A stretch of DNA of 64,000 nucleotides from Brachynemurus nebulosus (lineage: Eukaryota > Arthropoda > Insecta > Neuroptera > Myrmeleontidae), in the NCBI GenBank assembly GCA_035578155.1, contig JAPWDM010000007.1, positions 37,422,413 to 37,486,412 of the forward strand, given 5' to 3'. Position 1 is the first letter of the stretch. Each line of letters starts with the position of its first letter. The notes under the pieces were generated by a model that searched no databases, was not told the DNA's origin, and saw only the letters and a program-made list of their open reading frames with translations. Shown here piece by piece: positions 33,451 to 46,428 of this stretch. A program made the translations under genes and the position numbers.

Positions 33451-33715
33451 TATTATGATTCGGTTTTAATTGTTGTTTTGAATTTTATTTATTTTTTTTT
33501 TCAATTCGAAAACTTACAATTATTTTACAAATTGTTTTAACAAAACGAATCCTTTCTTGATCGTGAGATGAGACACTTTTAAAGATGAACACTACAAAAA
33601 AAAAATGATCACACTTTAAACAAATTAGATCAAACGAAACAACAAAAATTAATTCCAAAACACTTTCAAATTAGTCCAATTAGTAAACCGGTATTGTGAC
33701 AGAGACGTTTGTGAA

Positions 33716-33960
33716 CCGTACCTGTAAATTTTAAATTTGAGTACGTTTGAGCGAATGCTTTATCTATTTCTATAAAAACGAGTTATCGTTCGTGTCGCAT
33801 GCGTTGTGCTCGACTCAAGCACTAATGTTTAAGAATTAAATACAACTCCAGATTTTAGATGATCGGCAACAAAACGTTACATACACTCCCACCATTTTGT
33901 TTAAACGCGTCGCGACGCCATCCACAACGCGTCGTCACATGGCATGTGAAAATATGAAAC
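33716..33960 (-). promoter_or_regulatory. Candidate bt promoter / 5' UTR exon (CpG-richer patch)
   Basis: A locally CpG-rich patch (CGCGTCGCGACGCC, ACAACGCGTCGTC) in A+T-rich surroundings, with CACATGCCATGTG (two E-box-like CANNTG cores) and, on the minus strand, a donor-like TTTACAG|GTACGG near 33721. Position and strand fit a first exon about 4.5 kb before the coding start. No transcript evidence; an insect core-promoter motif is not clear. Confidence 0.35.
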
Positions 33961-34150
33961 CCCACCCGCACTTTCTGATCCCAACCCAAATTCAACCTAC
34001 AGATTTTTTATTTATCTTTGAAACGGTGACCATTTCGATGTAAATTGTTTTTATTGTTACACAATTGACGATTCGCAGGATCTACGGTTCGATTCTGATT
34101 GTAGTTTTTGGATTTTTAATTGTGTGATTATTATTTAACAACTTGCTGAC

Positions 34151-35034
34151 TTAAGGGTATGGTAACGTTAATTCGGCATAAAAAAGATCCACTTTTAAGA
34201 ATTATTTCAGACGCTACCCGTAACACAAATTTAATTAATCGATCGTAATATTATAATACAACATACGAACAACATTTCTTTAATTTTTTAAAACAAAATA
34301 TAAATAATTAAGCCAACGGCAGCAAATCTTCGGAGGCGCCGCGAAAAAAAGTTGTTTGTCGGTGAACAATATAACTCAAGAATGGATCATCCGAAATAAA
34401 AAAAAAAATGAATGATATCATTAGACAACCTCTTTCCTAAGGTATCCCTGGGAAGAATTTTCTTTTTTTCGATTTTTTAATTTTTGGTGACGCTTAGAAT
34501 TGAAAACACCGATTTTCGTCTAAAAAATTGACCTATTTGTTATTGTAAAATTAATAATTATGAAAAATAAAAAAAAAGCTCCCAGGGATACCTGGTTATT
34601 TATGTAAGGAAGCTGTATACAAAATTTCAAAACAATCGGTCGAGTAGATTTTGATTTAAATTGTTCACCGGTTTCAAAAATGACAAGTGTCAGAAAATCG
34701 CTTTAAAGTTTTGTATACCTGAAAATCCAAAATTAAATATGACAAATTTTTTCATATTTGCGTCATTGGTTATAGTATACATTAATATACTTACAAAGAC
34801 CCATCCATGAATAAAAGAATTCAAGGATTCCGAGAGCATAAAGCCACGTACCTGCTGGGCAGGGATACGAAAACGTATCGGAGCAACAAACGCTCAAAGT
34901 TCTATATCTTAGTTAGTTTCACTCCGATTTGTTTCAAATTTTGACACAACAATCTTAAGATGTTGTACAATCATATGAAACAATGAAAAAAAAATAATGA
35001 GAAAAAAAATTTTAATACGTTACCATCCCCTTAA
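34151..35034. mobile_element. 884-bp TTAA-flanked inverted-repeat element
   Basis: TTAAGGGTATGGTAACGT at the left and ACGTTACCATCCCCTTAA at the right: inverted ends of about 18 bp bounded by TTAA, as for piggyBac-type insertions. No long ORF inside. The terminus GGG is not the classic piggyBac CCC, so the superfamily is tentative. Confidence 0.65.
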
Positions 35035-36391
35035 GCTACCAATTTAGCCATGTTAGCTGCCATCATTTGACCTAAATAAAAGCGTGCATTTGCGTCTTGC
35101 CTCAACAATTGCTTTCACCGAATAAATAATGTATTCTTGTTAGGATTTTAAACAAAAAGAGACAGATCAACTGGTACTTGCGGACTGGTAGGACGATGGT
35201 TCAAAATTTCGCAGCCGAATATGCTCGTGAAAGTTTTCTGCAATTTCCTTTCACAGTTTCAGCTGAATCTCAGTATAGTTCCTTTAAAAAGACAGCTACA
35301 GCCACATACTTTTCAAGTCCTAGCCTCCCATTACCCTTCTTGTTTTCCACTCACATCATATATGTAAAATATAATGTAATGCCAGTATTCTTATACTAAT
35401 AAAATCTACAAATAATGATATAGGTGGCGTCTATAAAGTAAAGTTTGTGACTTTGTTTGTGTGTTAGATTGGACTAATTTCGAAAACTATCCAACCGAAT
35501 TTAAAAATTCTTTCATCGGTGGATAATAATACACTGTGTTCTAATATAGGCTACATTACAAACGTCAATATTGTCTCGCAGGGTTCTAGGGTCCCAAAAA
35601 ATATCCAAAGTGTACGACTAGACGTATCGTTACCAGATTTTGCTTAAATACTATCTCAGAAAGAACCTAAAATAAACAACTGATCTTCACTAAATTTTAC
35701 TCAAATGTTGTTGAGATCTGAAAAAAATGAATATAAGGTCCCAAAAAGGTTTAAAAGTAAACTGCTACAAGATAAATCTTAATCAAGTTTGACTCCTATA
35801 TTATTGAAACTATTCAAATCCTTCTGAATTGACGCAAATTTTACCTTTAAAAAAGACGAATATTTGTAAATAAGAGCATGTGACCTTTAATGTACGAATT
35901 ATTTTACCGCTCAAAATTTTGTCTCAACACTTTCGCATACGTTTCATATTACCTCCGTTCGTACTCAAAATTTTTCATTAAATAAAATTGAGTACACTCA
36001 TTGAGAAATGATCACAAAAACATGTGATTTCATTTTGATATTTTGTATTGTGGGATTACTCATATGATTACGATCGCTTTCTTTGTAATTTTGAAAGTAT
36101 TTTATTTTTAGTAATTTAATTGCTTCAGTTCCTATATATAAAATGTTTAAAATTGTGTAAAACAGTAAAGATGATTCAAAATAAAAAAAAATTACATTTG
36201 TTAAATTAGATCAAGAGGCCATTTTGAATTGCTCATATTTTTATTATTATTTTATTGTAATACATCCTTCTGTGCACTTCCAAAATGTTGAGCTCAATGG
36301 GTATTTTTCCCGATCGCGCGACGGCAAAGGTGACAGCGTTAGGTTTCTCTATTCTTTATTTCATCGTAGCATCCCAATCACTAGATGGGTT
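35035..36391. other. Intergenic, no gene seen
   Basis: A+T-rich. Around 35395-35580 the phrase GGACTAATTTCGAAAACTATCCAACCGAATTT resembles degenerate repeat tails common in arthropod genomes, but I cannot assign it. Confidence 0.4.
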
Positions 36392-37014
36392 TTAAGGCTG
36401 GTCGTCCTTTGGATGCGGAACGGTGCGATATTTAATTTGGACGAATACGCACGTTTGTCGTTCGTCCGAAATGCTATGTCTACTGTTCGTCCACTAGCCC
36501 AATGTTCGTCAGTATTTCGCTTTTTAATTTCTTTTTTCTCAAGCCATAAATGCTATAAAATATTGTAGCCACAGGGCGACATTGTCGACCGGTAACATCA
36601 TTGTATTATTGTTATATATTTTGTATATTGTCATCTATACCATGATATAACGCTTTGCGTTGAACTGGTAAAATAAAGAAAAATTTTAACAAAAAAAAAA
36701 TGCTATAAAAATATGTAAAAACAATTTATGGCACGTAATATGCAAAGGTGCACAGTTATAATTGTAATTTACCTTCAGTTTTATTTCAATAAAAATAAAA
36801 ATCTCATGGAATGGACTTCTTCGCGCGACAAAATCCAAACAAAATTGGATCTGTTCGCACGTCGCAATTATACGCACGGAAACGGTCGAACGAGACGCTT
36901 TAAATGGACGAGGATGTATAGCTTCACAGCTGTTTGGATCGTTCGTCCGTTTTCATGCGTATTCGTCCGAATTAAATATCGCACGTTTCCGCTTCCAAAG
37001 GACGACCAGCCTAA
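36392..37014. mobile_element. 623-bp terminal-inverted-repeat element, CpG-richer
   Basis: About 60-bp inverted ends: left AAGGCTGGTCGTCCTTTGG, GCGATATTTAATTTGGACG; right CGTCCGAATTAAATATCGC, CCAAAGGACGACCAGCCT. Sequence within is richer in CG than its surroundings. The target duplication is unresolved. ORFs inside are antisense/sense shadows, not transposase. Interrupted by a retroposon at 36561-36697. Confidence 0.75.
36561..36697 (+). mobile_element. Nested short retroposon (3' end of LINE or SINE) with target duplication
   Basis: Starts TATTGTAGCCACAGGG, ends with AATAAA (36672-36677) and an A-rich tail, and is bracketed by AAATGCTATAAAA at 36548-36560 and 36698-36710. This 13-bp repeat is the expected target-site duplication. 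Too short to show which autonomous family supplied it. Confidence 0.72.
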
Positions 37015-39819
37015 TAAATATGGTGTCATTAGATTTGTCGTAATTCGGGGAGTGACGATTGTTAGTTTCTTATTCAACACTAATAAGACATAGTAGGGAA
37101 CAAATTAAGGAACTCGACTGCATAAAAAATTGAAAGTGCTATTGAATGGTAATGGAAAATATTATGGACTCTAGAAAATTTGAAGCATAAATGATTTTTA
37201 AAAAGTAGCCTAATAGCGATTGAATTTTATTCTAAATGAAGCACATAACGAATACTGAAATATCGAATTATTTATAAAGCTGTTAATCATACAAAAAGCA
37301 TCTTTGTTTTACGTTATTTGTGACGAACAAACGGTTTCAGTAGTTCGATTCACAGGTACGGTTCATATGTTTAAATCAGAGAACACGTTGAAATTGTTTC
37401 AGGGCCAATTTTATATTAAGCATTATTTTAATAATATACTGCCGTTCAGAAAACCTAGTTACTGGCGGCTAGTTGTAGATTACTGGTATTACTCCCGTTA
37501 TTTTTAAACAAAAGTTGTACGACTGATCGAAAATGGAATTCTGCATTGTAAGCTACATTTTTAAAGTGAATTTCTCTGAAGTGTATAAAAAGTTATTTGG
37601 GCCGTAAAAAGAAATGATAGGCTTAGAGGACAAAAAAAATTATTTCAAAACTGTTTCCCCAAAAATACAAAAACATCGTTGACAAGCGACAAAAGAAAAT
37701 TTCCTTGGGGCCTTTTACCAGTGGCTCCGAGCCCCAGAACTGTGCCTCTTCCGTAGGACCTGCAAAGAAATATAAAAATTCATCGTAGTGACGTCATACC
37801 GCATCAAATAGGTACTAAATTGACGTTACTTAATTTAAGAGGCTATAAAAGTATAAGACATGTTCCAAGCATAAGGCATGGTACTATCCAGAACTTCCAC
37901 TGCGTGTGTACTTTCAAATCAACAAATTTTAAAAAATAAAAGATTTGTTTTAGTTAAGAAAAATTTAAAAAATATCGTTAATTTTTTATTCATATTTCCC
38001 CTTAAGGGGGTATTGAGAAATGTATGAAGGTTGATAGTTCGGGAGTTTCTGGACGTGGCTGCCATTCACATGTTGTGGAGAAGCTAGACCCTGGCATTTA
38101 AACGACTCATCTAGTTTTACTATGACCGTTATTGTGAATACATTGTAAATAATTTTAGTAGAAATTCTCAGTGATTAAAACTAAAAGGTAAAGTAAAGAA
38201 AAACTGCATTTTTCAAATTTGCTGCAGTTATAACTCGAAGACAAATCATCCGATCGATTTGATTCTTATTGCAGTTTCTCTTATAAATGTTTCTTCGTGC
38301 CATGAACCCCCAGTTTTTTGCAGGCCAAAAATCATTAAATTTTCGCGCAAAATTCGAAACTTTTTTTTAAAAACTCCGCCATTTTGTTAAATTTCAACTT
38401 TTTTTACGATTGAGGTTCACGGTACGGGCAATACATTCTAGTTTAATAGGTTTTTGGCTTTTTTGATTTCAGGCACTGTGAAGGTCGCTATCACTGCAAC
38501 AGTGGGGGAATTTTTTCTTTTGGAGTCTTAGGAGATCGTGAATAACTCCCTGAATTTTCAATTTTTTGGTTCAGTTTTATCATGAATTTATTATATATCA
38601 ACGTAGTTTTCTTTAAAAAAATTCCCAAAAATCACCTTTTTTCAGACGGTCACACCAGTGGTCCCTCTTAAAAGACAATCTAACTATGGCCACAGTTAAA
38701 GCAAGTTGGGCTACTTTGAATTTTTGACTACCCGTGTAATTACGGCAATAATTAAATATTTTAATTAGGTAACAATGATTTGAATTTCTCCTTCACTCAA
38801 GGAGGAGTGTAGGTTTCGTTTTGTTTACAATAAATTTCTCAATTAATTAAGTCTATATTTTTATTTTAAGGAATGATCGCTACTTTAATTATCTCAATCT
38901 CTTTGAACACACATTCGGCTAGGTGACATTTAATCATTTTCGAAAAAAAAAAATGATAATCAAAAAAGTACATCAAAAATGTTCAAAACAAAATTTATTA
39001 ATTGTCTACCATCTGTATTTCGTACAACACATATTATGACAACAAAAACAAAACTGGCGTCAAGGTTACTGTGTGAATTAAACCAGTTACTTTTTGGTAT
39101 AAACAATACACCATCAAATGTTTCCCAGAATCTAACATACATAAAGCTTTTTAAAACAAAATGGTGTTGGCGCAGCGAAGTTGTACACTACTGACTCTAA
39201 AGGACATCTACACAACTTATTGTCCTTTTTGCTGTTAGGAAAAGTTTGGATCGAAACAAAATTCACTCGATCCCACACAATCCTTAGAAAGAAAACGCAT
39301 ATCAAAATATTTTCCGATAAAAAATTTATACAATTTCCAATTGACACAAGTGTCAACAAAACATGTGATTGACAATTCAAAAATTTATTTTTAAATGTTG
39401 CAGATGTTACATTTTAAACATTTACATACAACTACAGTCAGCGCACGAGTATCCGGATAATTCTCAATAAAGGATTCCATTAAATAACAACAATTGAATT
39501 GAAAATTACATTTTTAATAGTAGAGAAAATTCGGGCGAGAACATGAAGAGATAAAATTGGAACTAAATTACAGAAGAAGAGGTTTGTGTCATTGATGTTT
39601 CCATTAGTGCGCTTAAGAAGATGGAAACAATAATACTTCAAAATGACGTCACAATTTGTAAACCAACATGTCCATTAGCTTTAACATACATTAATAATAA
39701 TAATCTATCAGAATTTAACATGTTACGAATACAATTAAAATTTTGAGGTTACAAAAACTGCCACGGACGTTCATTTATTTTCAAATTGTTACGTCAGAAT
39801 AATAAGTTATGTTTTAATT
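37015..39819. other. Intergenic, no gene seen
   Basis: Low-complexity A+T-rich DNA. 38200-38660 (TAACTCGAAGACAAATCATCC ... GGTCACACCAGTGGTCCC) is slightly less A+T-rich and may be an old repeat, but I found no termini. CAGTCAGCGCACGAGTATCCGG at about 39434 resembles a mariner terminus without a visible partner. Confidence 0.4.
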
Positions 39820-40719
39820 TTAAGGTGAGGTTTACTCGAGAGTCCTTAAAAATTATGTATTTTTCTAGTATTTTTTTCTCAAGAATGGAAGTAAATATCA
39901 ATTTCAAATTTTGTACACATATTTATTAAGTATTAAACTATACAAAAAAAAATTTTCAAGGAAAAATATAAAAAATTGTCCATTTTATAGATACTGCAGT
40001 GTGACGATCCGAAAATCCAATGCCTTGTTGGCGGACATCCTAGCGCCGGTAATAAACCACCGAAATCCAAAAACAAAAAAAATTTATAAGATATATGAAG
40101 AGTATCGGCACCTCTACCTATAATATCAATAAATTGCTGAAAGAAAAAAAAATGGCGGATGTTTGAACTTTTGATTACGATTTTTATCTTATTTTTCGCT
40201 CTTTAAAGTAAACTTAAAAATAAAAAAAATATTGAAAGTGTATCTAACTTAGGTAGAGGTGTCGAAGAATTGAATTATCTTTAAAATAAATATTAAAAAA
40301 AAGGATCCATCGAATAGTTTTTGAGTTATCGTGTCCACCAGTTCCAAAAATGTAGTTCCGAGATATTATAAAATATATATAAAGAAACGTAATTTCAAAA
40401 TTTTATATTTAATACTTATTATTGCGTGAACTACGTTTTTTGAATTTTTTTTTTATAGAAAACTGGATTCGGTTAATGTGCAAGAATCTTGTTTTTAAAT
40501 TATTTTCAGTAAAATCACTTTGGGAACATATTCTACACATAATTTGCTATCAATTTCGGCAAAAAAAATCGATTTTTTTATCAAATCTCAAGTAAACCTT
40601 CCCTTAAATTACTTTCAGCAAAATCACTTTGGGTACATATTCTGCACATAATTAGCTGCCAATTTCTGCAAAAGAAAAAATCGATTTTTTTAACGACTCT
40701 CAAGTAAACCTTCCCTTAA
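39820..40719. mobile_element. 900-bp TTAA-flanked inverted-repeat element with duplicated right end
   Basis: Left TTAAGGTGAGGTTTACTCGAGAGTC; right GACTCTCAAGTAAACCTTCCCTTAA. Inverted ends of about 25 bp bounded by TTAA. The right end is tandemly duplicated: 40497-40605 and 40606-40718 each run AAATTA.TTTCAG.AAAATCAC to AAGTAAACCTTCCCTTAAA. No transposase. Confidence 0.7.
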
Positions 40720-41312
40720 AGTTTTACAAAAACGACTGAATTAATTTGAAAGAATAAGGTATTTAAAATAGTTTTTTTTTTTTTTTTTAAATTTTAGTCA
40801 AGTTCCGTATTAATTGAAATGATTTGTTAGAGAAATTTCGTTTTTAATTTGTTTCGAAATTCTCACTAATATCATTCGTTTACTGTACAATTAAATAAAT
40901 ACTTTAAAAATAGACAAATAAAAATAAATACTTTAAAAAAAAAACCATATCAAAAATCAGTACAAAGAGTTCTTTTATTATTTTCAATTTTTTCTTTTTC
41001 TTTTTTATTTTGAGAATTTTCAAAAATAGAATTGTTTTAATATCATTTAGCGTTATTAAAATCAACCCACATAAATTGGATAGGATCTTAGAATTTAAAT
41101 GAAACACATTTGAAACATTACGATATGCGAAAATTGTTAGGATATGATCTGATCACAATTTGTACATACTAAATATAACTTGATTTTAATGTACACACTA
41201 CAAATTGTATATAATATTTATAATCTTTTCAACAGATTCATATTTTTATTTTTAAAAATAATTTTTTGCATATTATTTATTAGTTAATATATTTTCATTT
41301 AAATGTCTTAAT

Positions 41313-41513
41313 TTGTTGCATTTTACTCGGCACCGCCACCATAAAAAGTATGAAATGTATGGACAATCGAGTTTTGTTTACGATTTCGGTGCTGGAATGA
41401 TGCAGTGGTACATTAATCGGTGCTGTTACCATCAAGAACGACAATCTTATGTTTACTATCCGGCATTCCCACCACGACTGACATTGGTAACAAATATATA
41501 TCGTGATAATTAG
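41313..41513 (+). other. Orphan open frame, possible coding exon
   Basis: 66 codons, open from a stop upstream to TAG, with mixed composition unlike surrounding A+T-rich frames: KKYEMYGQSSFVYDFGAGMM, QWYINRCCYHQERQSYVYYP, AFPPRLTLVTNIYRDN. I do not recognise the family. First ATG is at about 41355. No obvious partner exons, and no acceptor that is clearly better than chance. It could equally be a chance frame or a TE relic. Confidence 0.2.
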
Positions 41514-41857
41514 TGTGTTTTTTACGGTATTTAAAATATTTTGACGGGAGAATACATTTGGTGTTAATTTTTATACATATTTTTTTTTTTAATTTATTTT
41601 AAAGGATGTTAAGGTACGTTGGCTCGTTAGAAATAGGGTACTTGACTGAAGTTAGAAAAATATTCTAAAAGCATTGTTTTTCCATAACCCTAGAATTTTA
41701 AATAAGAAAAAGGCGGGAAAAACACCTCACTATAGTGACGTCACAGTTTGAAGCAAGTAAACGTCCTTGTCAAAATTTATAGCCTCAAAACTTTGATTAT
41801 ATTCATAAAATGTCAAAGTAAAAGCAAGTATTTATTAGAATTCTGGCCGATTATTAT

Positions 41858-41860
<3 letters not shown>

Positions 41861-41929
<69 letters not shown>
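41861..41929. repeat. (TA)n microsatellite, about 34 units
   Basis: 69 bp of uninterrupted TA. Confidence 0.92.
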
Positions 41930-41931
<2 letters not shown>

Positions 41932-42469
41932 ACTAATAGAAATATTCAAAAGAAAACATAATTTCACTTCACCGATGAAAATTATCAAAATCAACATATT
42001 TAGCTACAAAATGTTACGTCATATTCGAGAAATGGAGCGTTTTCACTAATTTGAATTTTTGTTAAAAAATGGCGATTGTCAAAATAAAATTTCTAAATAG
42101 TTATCAAATTTTTTTATGTTTCATCATTAAAATTGGACATATGTAATGATAATGCATAGAATTATTTAACATTTGACACAAATTTTAAATACAGTCAAGT
42201 ACCGTATTTGAAATTACTCGAAAAATAATTTTATGTTTGACATAAAATGTGGTTTTGATAAAATTACCATCTAGGTGGAAAATTAGGTGATTCGAAGGTA
42301 TTAAATGTTAAAAAAAATAACATATCCAAAAGTTATTCATTAATCTTTAGAATGTTCTAGTGCACCAATCACCTTAATCGTCTCGTAAAAATGTTAAAAA
42401 TGTTTATAAAATATTATATAAATAATTTTAATAACTAGCTAAATGTTGAAACTAGCTGATTTTTAGTAG

Positions 42470-42800
42470 AACTAAGAGTGTGCTTCTATACATGTAAATA
42501 AATGCGTCATTATAAGCTAAATACTTTTTTAACAGGTTTGAAAATACTTTAGTAAAAACCTTTAAAAACTACTCAACCAGATATATGAATAATATTTTTT
42601 ATGAAGAGTGTGCTTCAGTACATGTAAATTTATTTTAAACTTTTATCAAAATTTTTTAAAAACCGGTCCTGTATTTTTTTAACAGTTGAATGAGAATTAA
42701 TAATAACACTTTATGTGATAATATATAGTACATTCTTAATATAGGAATGTGCCACATGTCTTGTAAATACCCGTACTATATGTAAATATAGTGTTATTTT
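42470..42800. repeat. Diverged tandem repeat, about 130-bp unit
   Basis: AAGAGTGTGCTTCTATACAT, AAGAGTGTGCTTCAGTACAT and AGGAATGTGCCACATGTCTT..GTAAATA recur at about 42476, 42605 and 42742, each followed by TGTAAAT. Highly diverged; boundaries approximate. Confidence 0.4.
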
Positions 42801-44776
42801 TAACCGATAAAAAATTGAAGTTATTTTCAAATTAACAAAGTGTATAAATAGTTTTTACATAAATCATTATAAATATACAATTTGGCCACTATTATATGTA
42901 ATTACTGTAGCTATTATTTACAAATTTTTTTTAAGTATTTGGCCATTTTTTGATTTATAATAATATTTTTATGAATCATCTATGTTCGTCAATTTTGTAT
43001 TGAAATTCGCGTTTTATATTTTTACTGGTCATGTGTGATTTTTTCCACGAAAAATTACTGAATGAAAAATTAACTGGCTTTTTTTTCAAACAATTGTTTT
43101 TTCTTTTTTTTTAAGCTATTCTTTTGAAATTTAGACTACAAAGTAGCCAAAATCTTTTTGTAATTCTTTTTTAAATAAATGATAGTTGTGATGAAGTAGT
43201 CAAAAAAGAAAGGAGGCTTTGCATTTGGTAAAGGCATTCTTGCGTAGAAATATGAAAGTTACTTTTCTCTTATCAGAGATAATGCTCAACTGATCTACAG
43301 GTGCTTTTACTGTTGACCGGAACGGTTATAAAACTATAAAGTAATCATACTTTGGTACTTAAGAAGAAAACCAATATCTACTCGATTTTAATTGTTTAAA
43401 AATTATGACCTATGCTACGAATAAATTTTGTAACCATTCCGGAAGGTAATAAAATCGCTCGTATTGATCGGATCGGACCTTTACGGTAACTGCAGTCATC
43501 AGTTCTGGGCCCATAACCTGGGATGCTTATAAAAATATAAAGTGTGTTTATTGTTTAGCCCTACTTAAGTTTGGGTTAAAAAGTCCAATTAACTTTTACA
43601 GCCATTTGTATTCCATGATTTCGGTAATTGATATTTTAATCAGAATTAAACAATATTTCTTTAACAATAAGATTCTTAGTGAGTGTTAATTAATAAAATG
43701 AATTAAAATGATAATTTTGTTAATTTGTTAATAACTGATTTGAAATAAAAAATTAATGCTGTTGTAGTCTGTTGCTTTTAAAAAAAAAACTTTTTTTTAA
43801 AAAAAAAAGAAAATAGTAAAAATATACAAAAATATAATTTATTACTTTTTAGAAACAAACTATTTTAAATATTTAGGACAATTTTACTTATATAATTGAA
43901 AAAAAAAAATGGGTCACCAGTCTCCATATGAACACAAAATATATTAATAAAATATTAATAAAATTTTGTTTTGTTTTTATACTGTGTGATGTGAACTAAA
44001 TATTTTTTTGTTTTTATTTTATAACAATCATTTAAATTTAGTGTATTTTATTGCGTATGGCGGTGACCACTGTGACATAATTCACGAAAAAAAACTAGTA
44101 CACGACAAATTTACGAGTTTCGAAGAAAATTTTACAATTCTTAAATTTCGTTTACATCATTTCATATGACATTAAGTTGACCTTAAAATTTTTTTTTGTT
44201 GAACTCTATGAAAACTGGCAAAATAAACTCTGTAACAGGAAAAGAGTTTTCTACTTTCAATCCAGACAACAGTTTTTAGACGCAGCTCCTTTCTTATCAT
44301 CTTTCCTCCCAGGTAAAGATTTTTCTGGAAATTGTGAACGAAAATTTTTTTCGGTACAGAACAATCGGCTTATAAACCACAACCAGGGTCCAAAATCTTA
44401 GCCCGCAACTGGCTGTTTAATACTTTGTTTCCACAATTAGAAGGTTTACAATCGAAAATAAAGCAAATTGATCTGCTTTACAATATGATCATGTTTCAAT
44501 CGATACGATCATTATCAAAAAGTATTTTATTAATTATATTAAAAGTGATACAAAAACGAATATTTGTGTCACGTTCCAGATTGTGTTTGTGTATTATTTT
44601 TCTTAAATTTTCAAATATAAATATACATATTTTACTTAAAATTTGTGTTTTTTGTTTACATAAAACGTATGACTAATATTAGATAATATAGTTACAGAAA
44701 AAAGATACATGCTGTCAAAAGAGTAAAAAGAAAAATACGTTAAATAAATATTTGTTCAATTTTGAAATGAGTTACT

Positions 44777-44813
<37 letters not shown>

Positions 44814-46100
44814 TCAATATTAAAAATAAATGTAATGTCTAATTTCTAATTTTGTTTGTCCATTATTTCGTTTATTCCAATGGGATAGGATATATTTAAA
44901 TTTTTCAATATAAATTTAGATTTTCATTTCTAAATTCAGTTTGAACAGTGTAGGCACATATTTATGTACATTATATTTTACGTAATAATCATAGATATTA
45001 TTTGGATTCGTGTGATTATTTTTGCACAGTTTACAATGTATATAATAATTAACCCTTTCAATTTTGATTTGCTGAAATTTGCTTTAATAATTTTTTGGGG
45101 AAATGTGATCACTAATCTGCCAAATGACTTATTGTAAGTGAAATTTACTGATCAGAAGCTCTGACGCAAAATGAGATGCTTAAGAAGCTTTTTTTTAGGT
45201 CCTTAAACATAGATTATGTATCTCCTCAAGCCAAGCGGGGGTCCGGGGGGTGCTCATAGAAATCCCAAGTTTACTAAAATGTTTCAATAAAATAATAAAA
45301 ATGGAAGCGAATTGTAAGTTTTCGAAGTCACTCCTTTCATTTTTACCAAAATTAAACATCTTGGACCGCTAGAAAAAACATTTCTGTTGAATCAGTCATA
45401 TTTGTAAAAGGAATTTCGTCATTTTGATAGCAATAATGAAAAGTTCACATCCAAATTACCCCAATTCAATCAATCACGTTAGTTCAAATCACTTCAATAG
45501 GACTTGATTTGATAAAAAAAAATTTCAATTTTGTGACGTCATTAGGTTTACTAAAATTTTCAATACTTTGAAAGCAATAAATAAAATAATTGAATGATGA
45601 AACTGGAAGCGAAATATAGGTTTTTGAAGTCATTTTTGTTAGAAGCCATAAAATAAATGTAACTCGCTCCTAATTTTGAGGGCAGGATCTAGCTCTTGTC
45701 TCAAACTCTACTCTGTTAGCTAATACCTACGGCAATACATTTCCTCTTCCACAACTGATTTTAAATTCTGTGGCTGGAGGAGAAACGACTGGGTCAATTT
45801 TAAGTGATAATTTAAAATGAAACAGCACAACGATTTAAATAATTTACGAGGCCAATTAAAAATCGAAAATTGAGTGAAACATGGTTTATTTTCGATCTAT
45901 AAAATAAACGGTGTTAACGATAAATAAATCGATGAATATAGAAAGGTACATTAAATAACTATAGATAATTAATAAATTATTAAATTCGAGTTATTTATTT
46001 CGTTCGAAATAAACAGTGAAAATTTGCGCGAAAAAGCGTAGGCCCAACCTACTCGCTTGACTGTTAGTTAAGTTTATTGTAATATTTCTCAAAATATTAT
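42801..46100. other. Intergenic, no gene seen
   Basis: A+T-rich with a 33-base poly(A) run at 44778-44810 and a diverged duplication (TTTACTAAAAT..TTCAATA .. GGAAGCGAA) at about 45270 and 45546. ORFs are short and without domain signatures. Confidence 0.5.
44778..44810. repeat. Poly(A) run of 33
   Basis: Uninterrupted A tract. It might be a retroposon tail, but I see no matching target duplication. Confidence 0.85.
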
Positions 46101-46428
46101 TATTATTAACAAAACTGCTTGGTGGCCGTTGAGAAGAGCGGTCGCGCATAATCGCAACGAAACAAAAAATAAATATTATCTGTAACACTGATCATCGCTG
46201 AGCGAACAGACATACTAAAACAGACGGACCAGATCAAAATCGGCCGACCGACAGATGGACAGTTAAGTGTTTGTCTCTTCTTAGTATTTTTAGTTTAGCA
46301 AAATGAAGTTAAGATATGTGTAATACAATCCTATGTGTGAATGTATCATCCACAGCCATATAAGTCGGCTTGTTGAACGATTATTACGCGTGCGCAAGTA
46401 ACTGACTTACTTAATATCAATTCTTACC

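Larger units (their letters stand above)
29206..33715. other. bt 5' intron or upstream region, no gene seen
   Basis: A+T-rich DNA upstream of the first coding exon. If the bt first exon lies near 33.7 kb or further, this is intron 1. It holds one fold-back element (30206-30405), a diverged repeat of a motif near 31390 and 31580 (CCGTTTTTG..A..GG TTTTTGTAAAC), and a 15-bp-arm palindrome (33381-33450). ORFs here are short and without recognisable domains. Confidence 0.6.

Noticed and set aside
36224..37093. ORFs of 114 and 121 codons
   Set aside because: They overlap the inverted termini of a mobile element, so mirrored frames are expected; no transposase motif.
44177..44401. 74-codon plus-strand ORF
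   Set aside because: No recognisable domain, no neighbouring exons.
45991..46188. 65-codon minus-strand ORF (MRDRSSQRPPSSF..)
   Set aside because: Just inside a possible first intron and low-complexity (NNNN, NIT); no acceptor or homology recognised.
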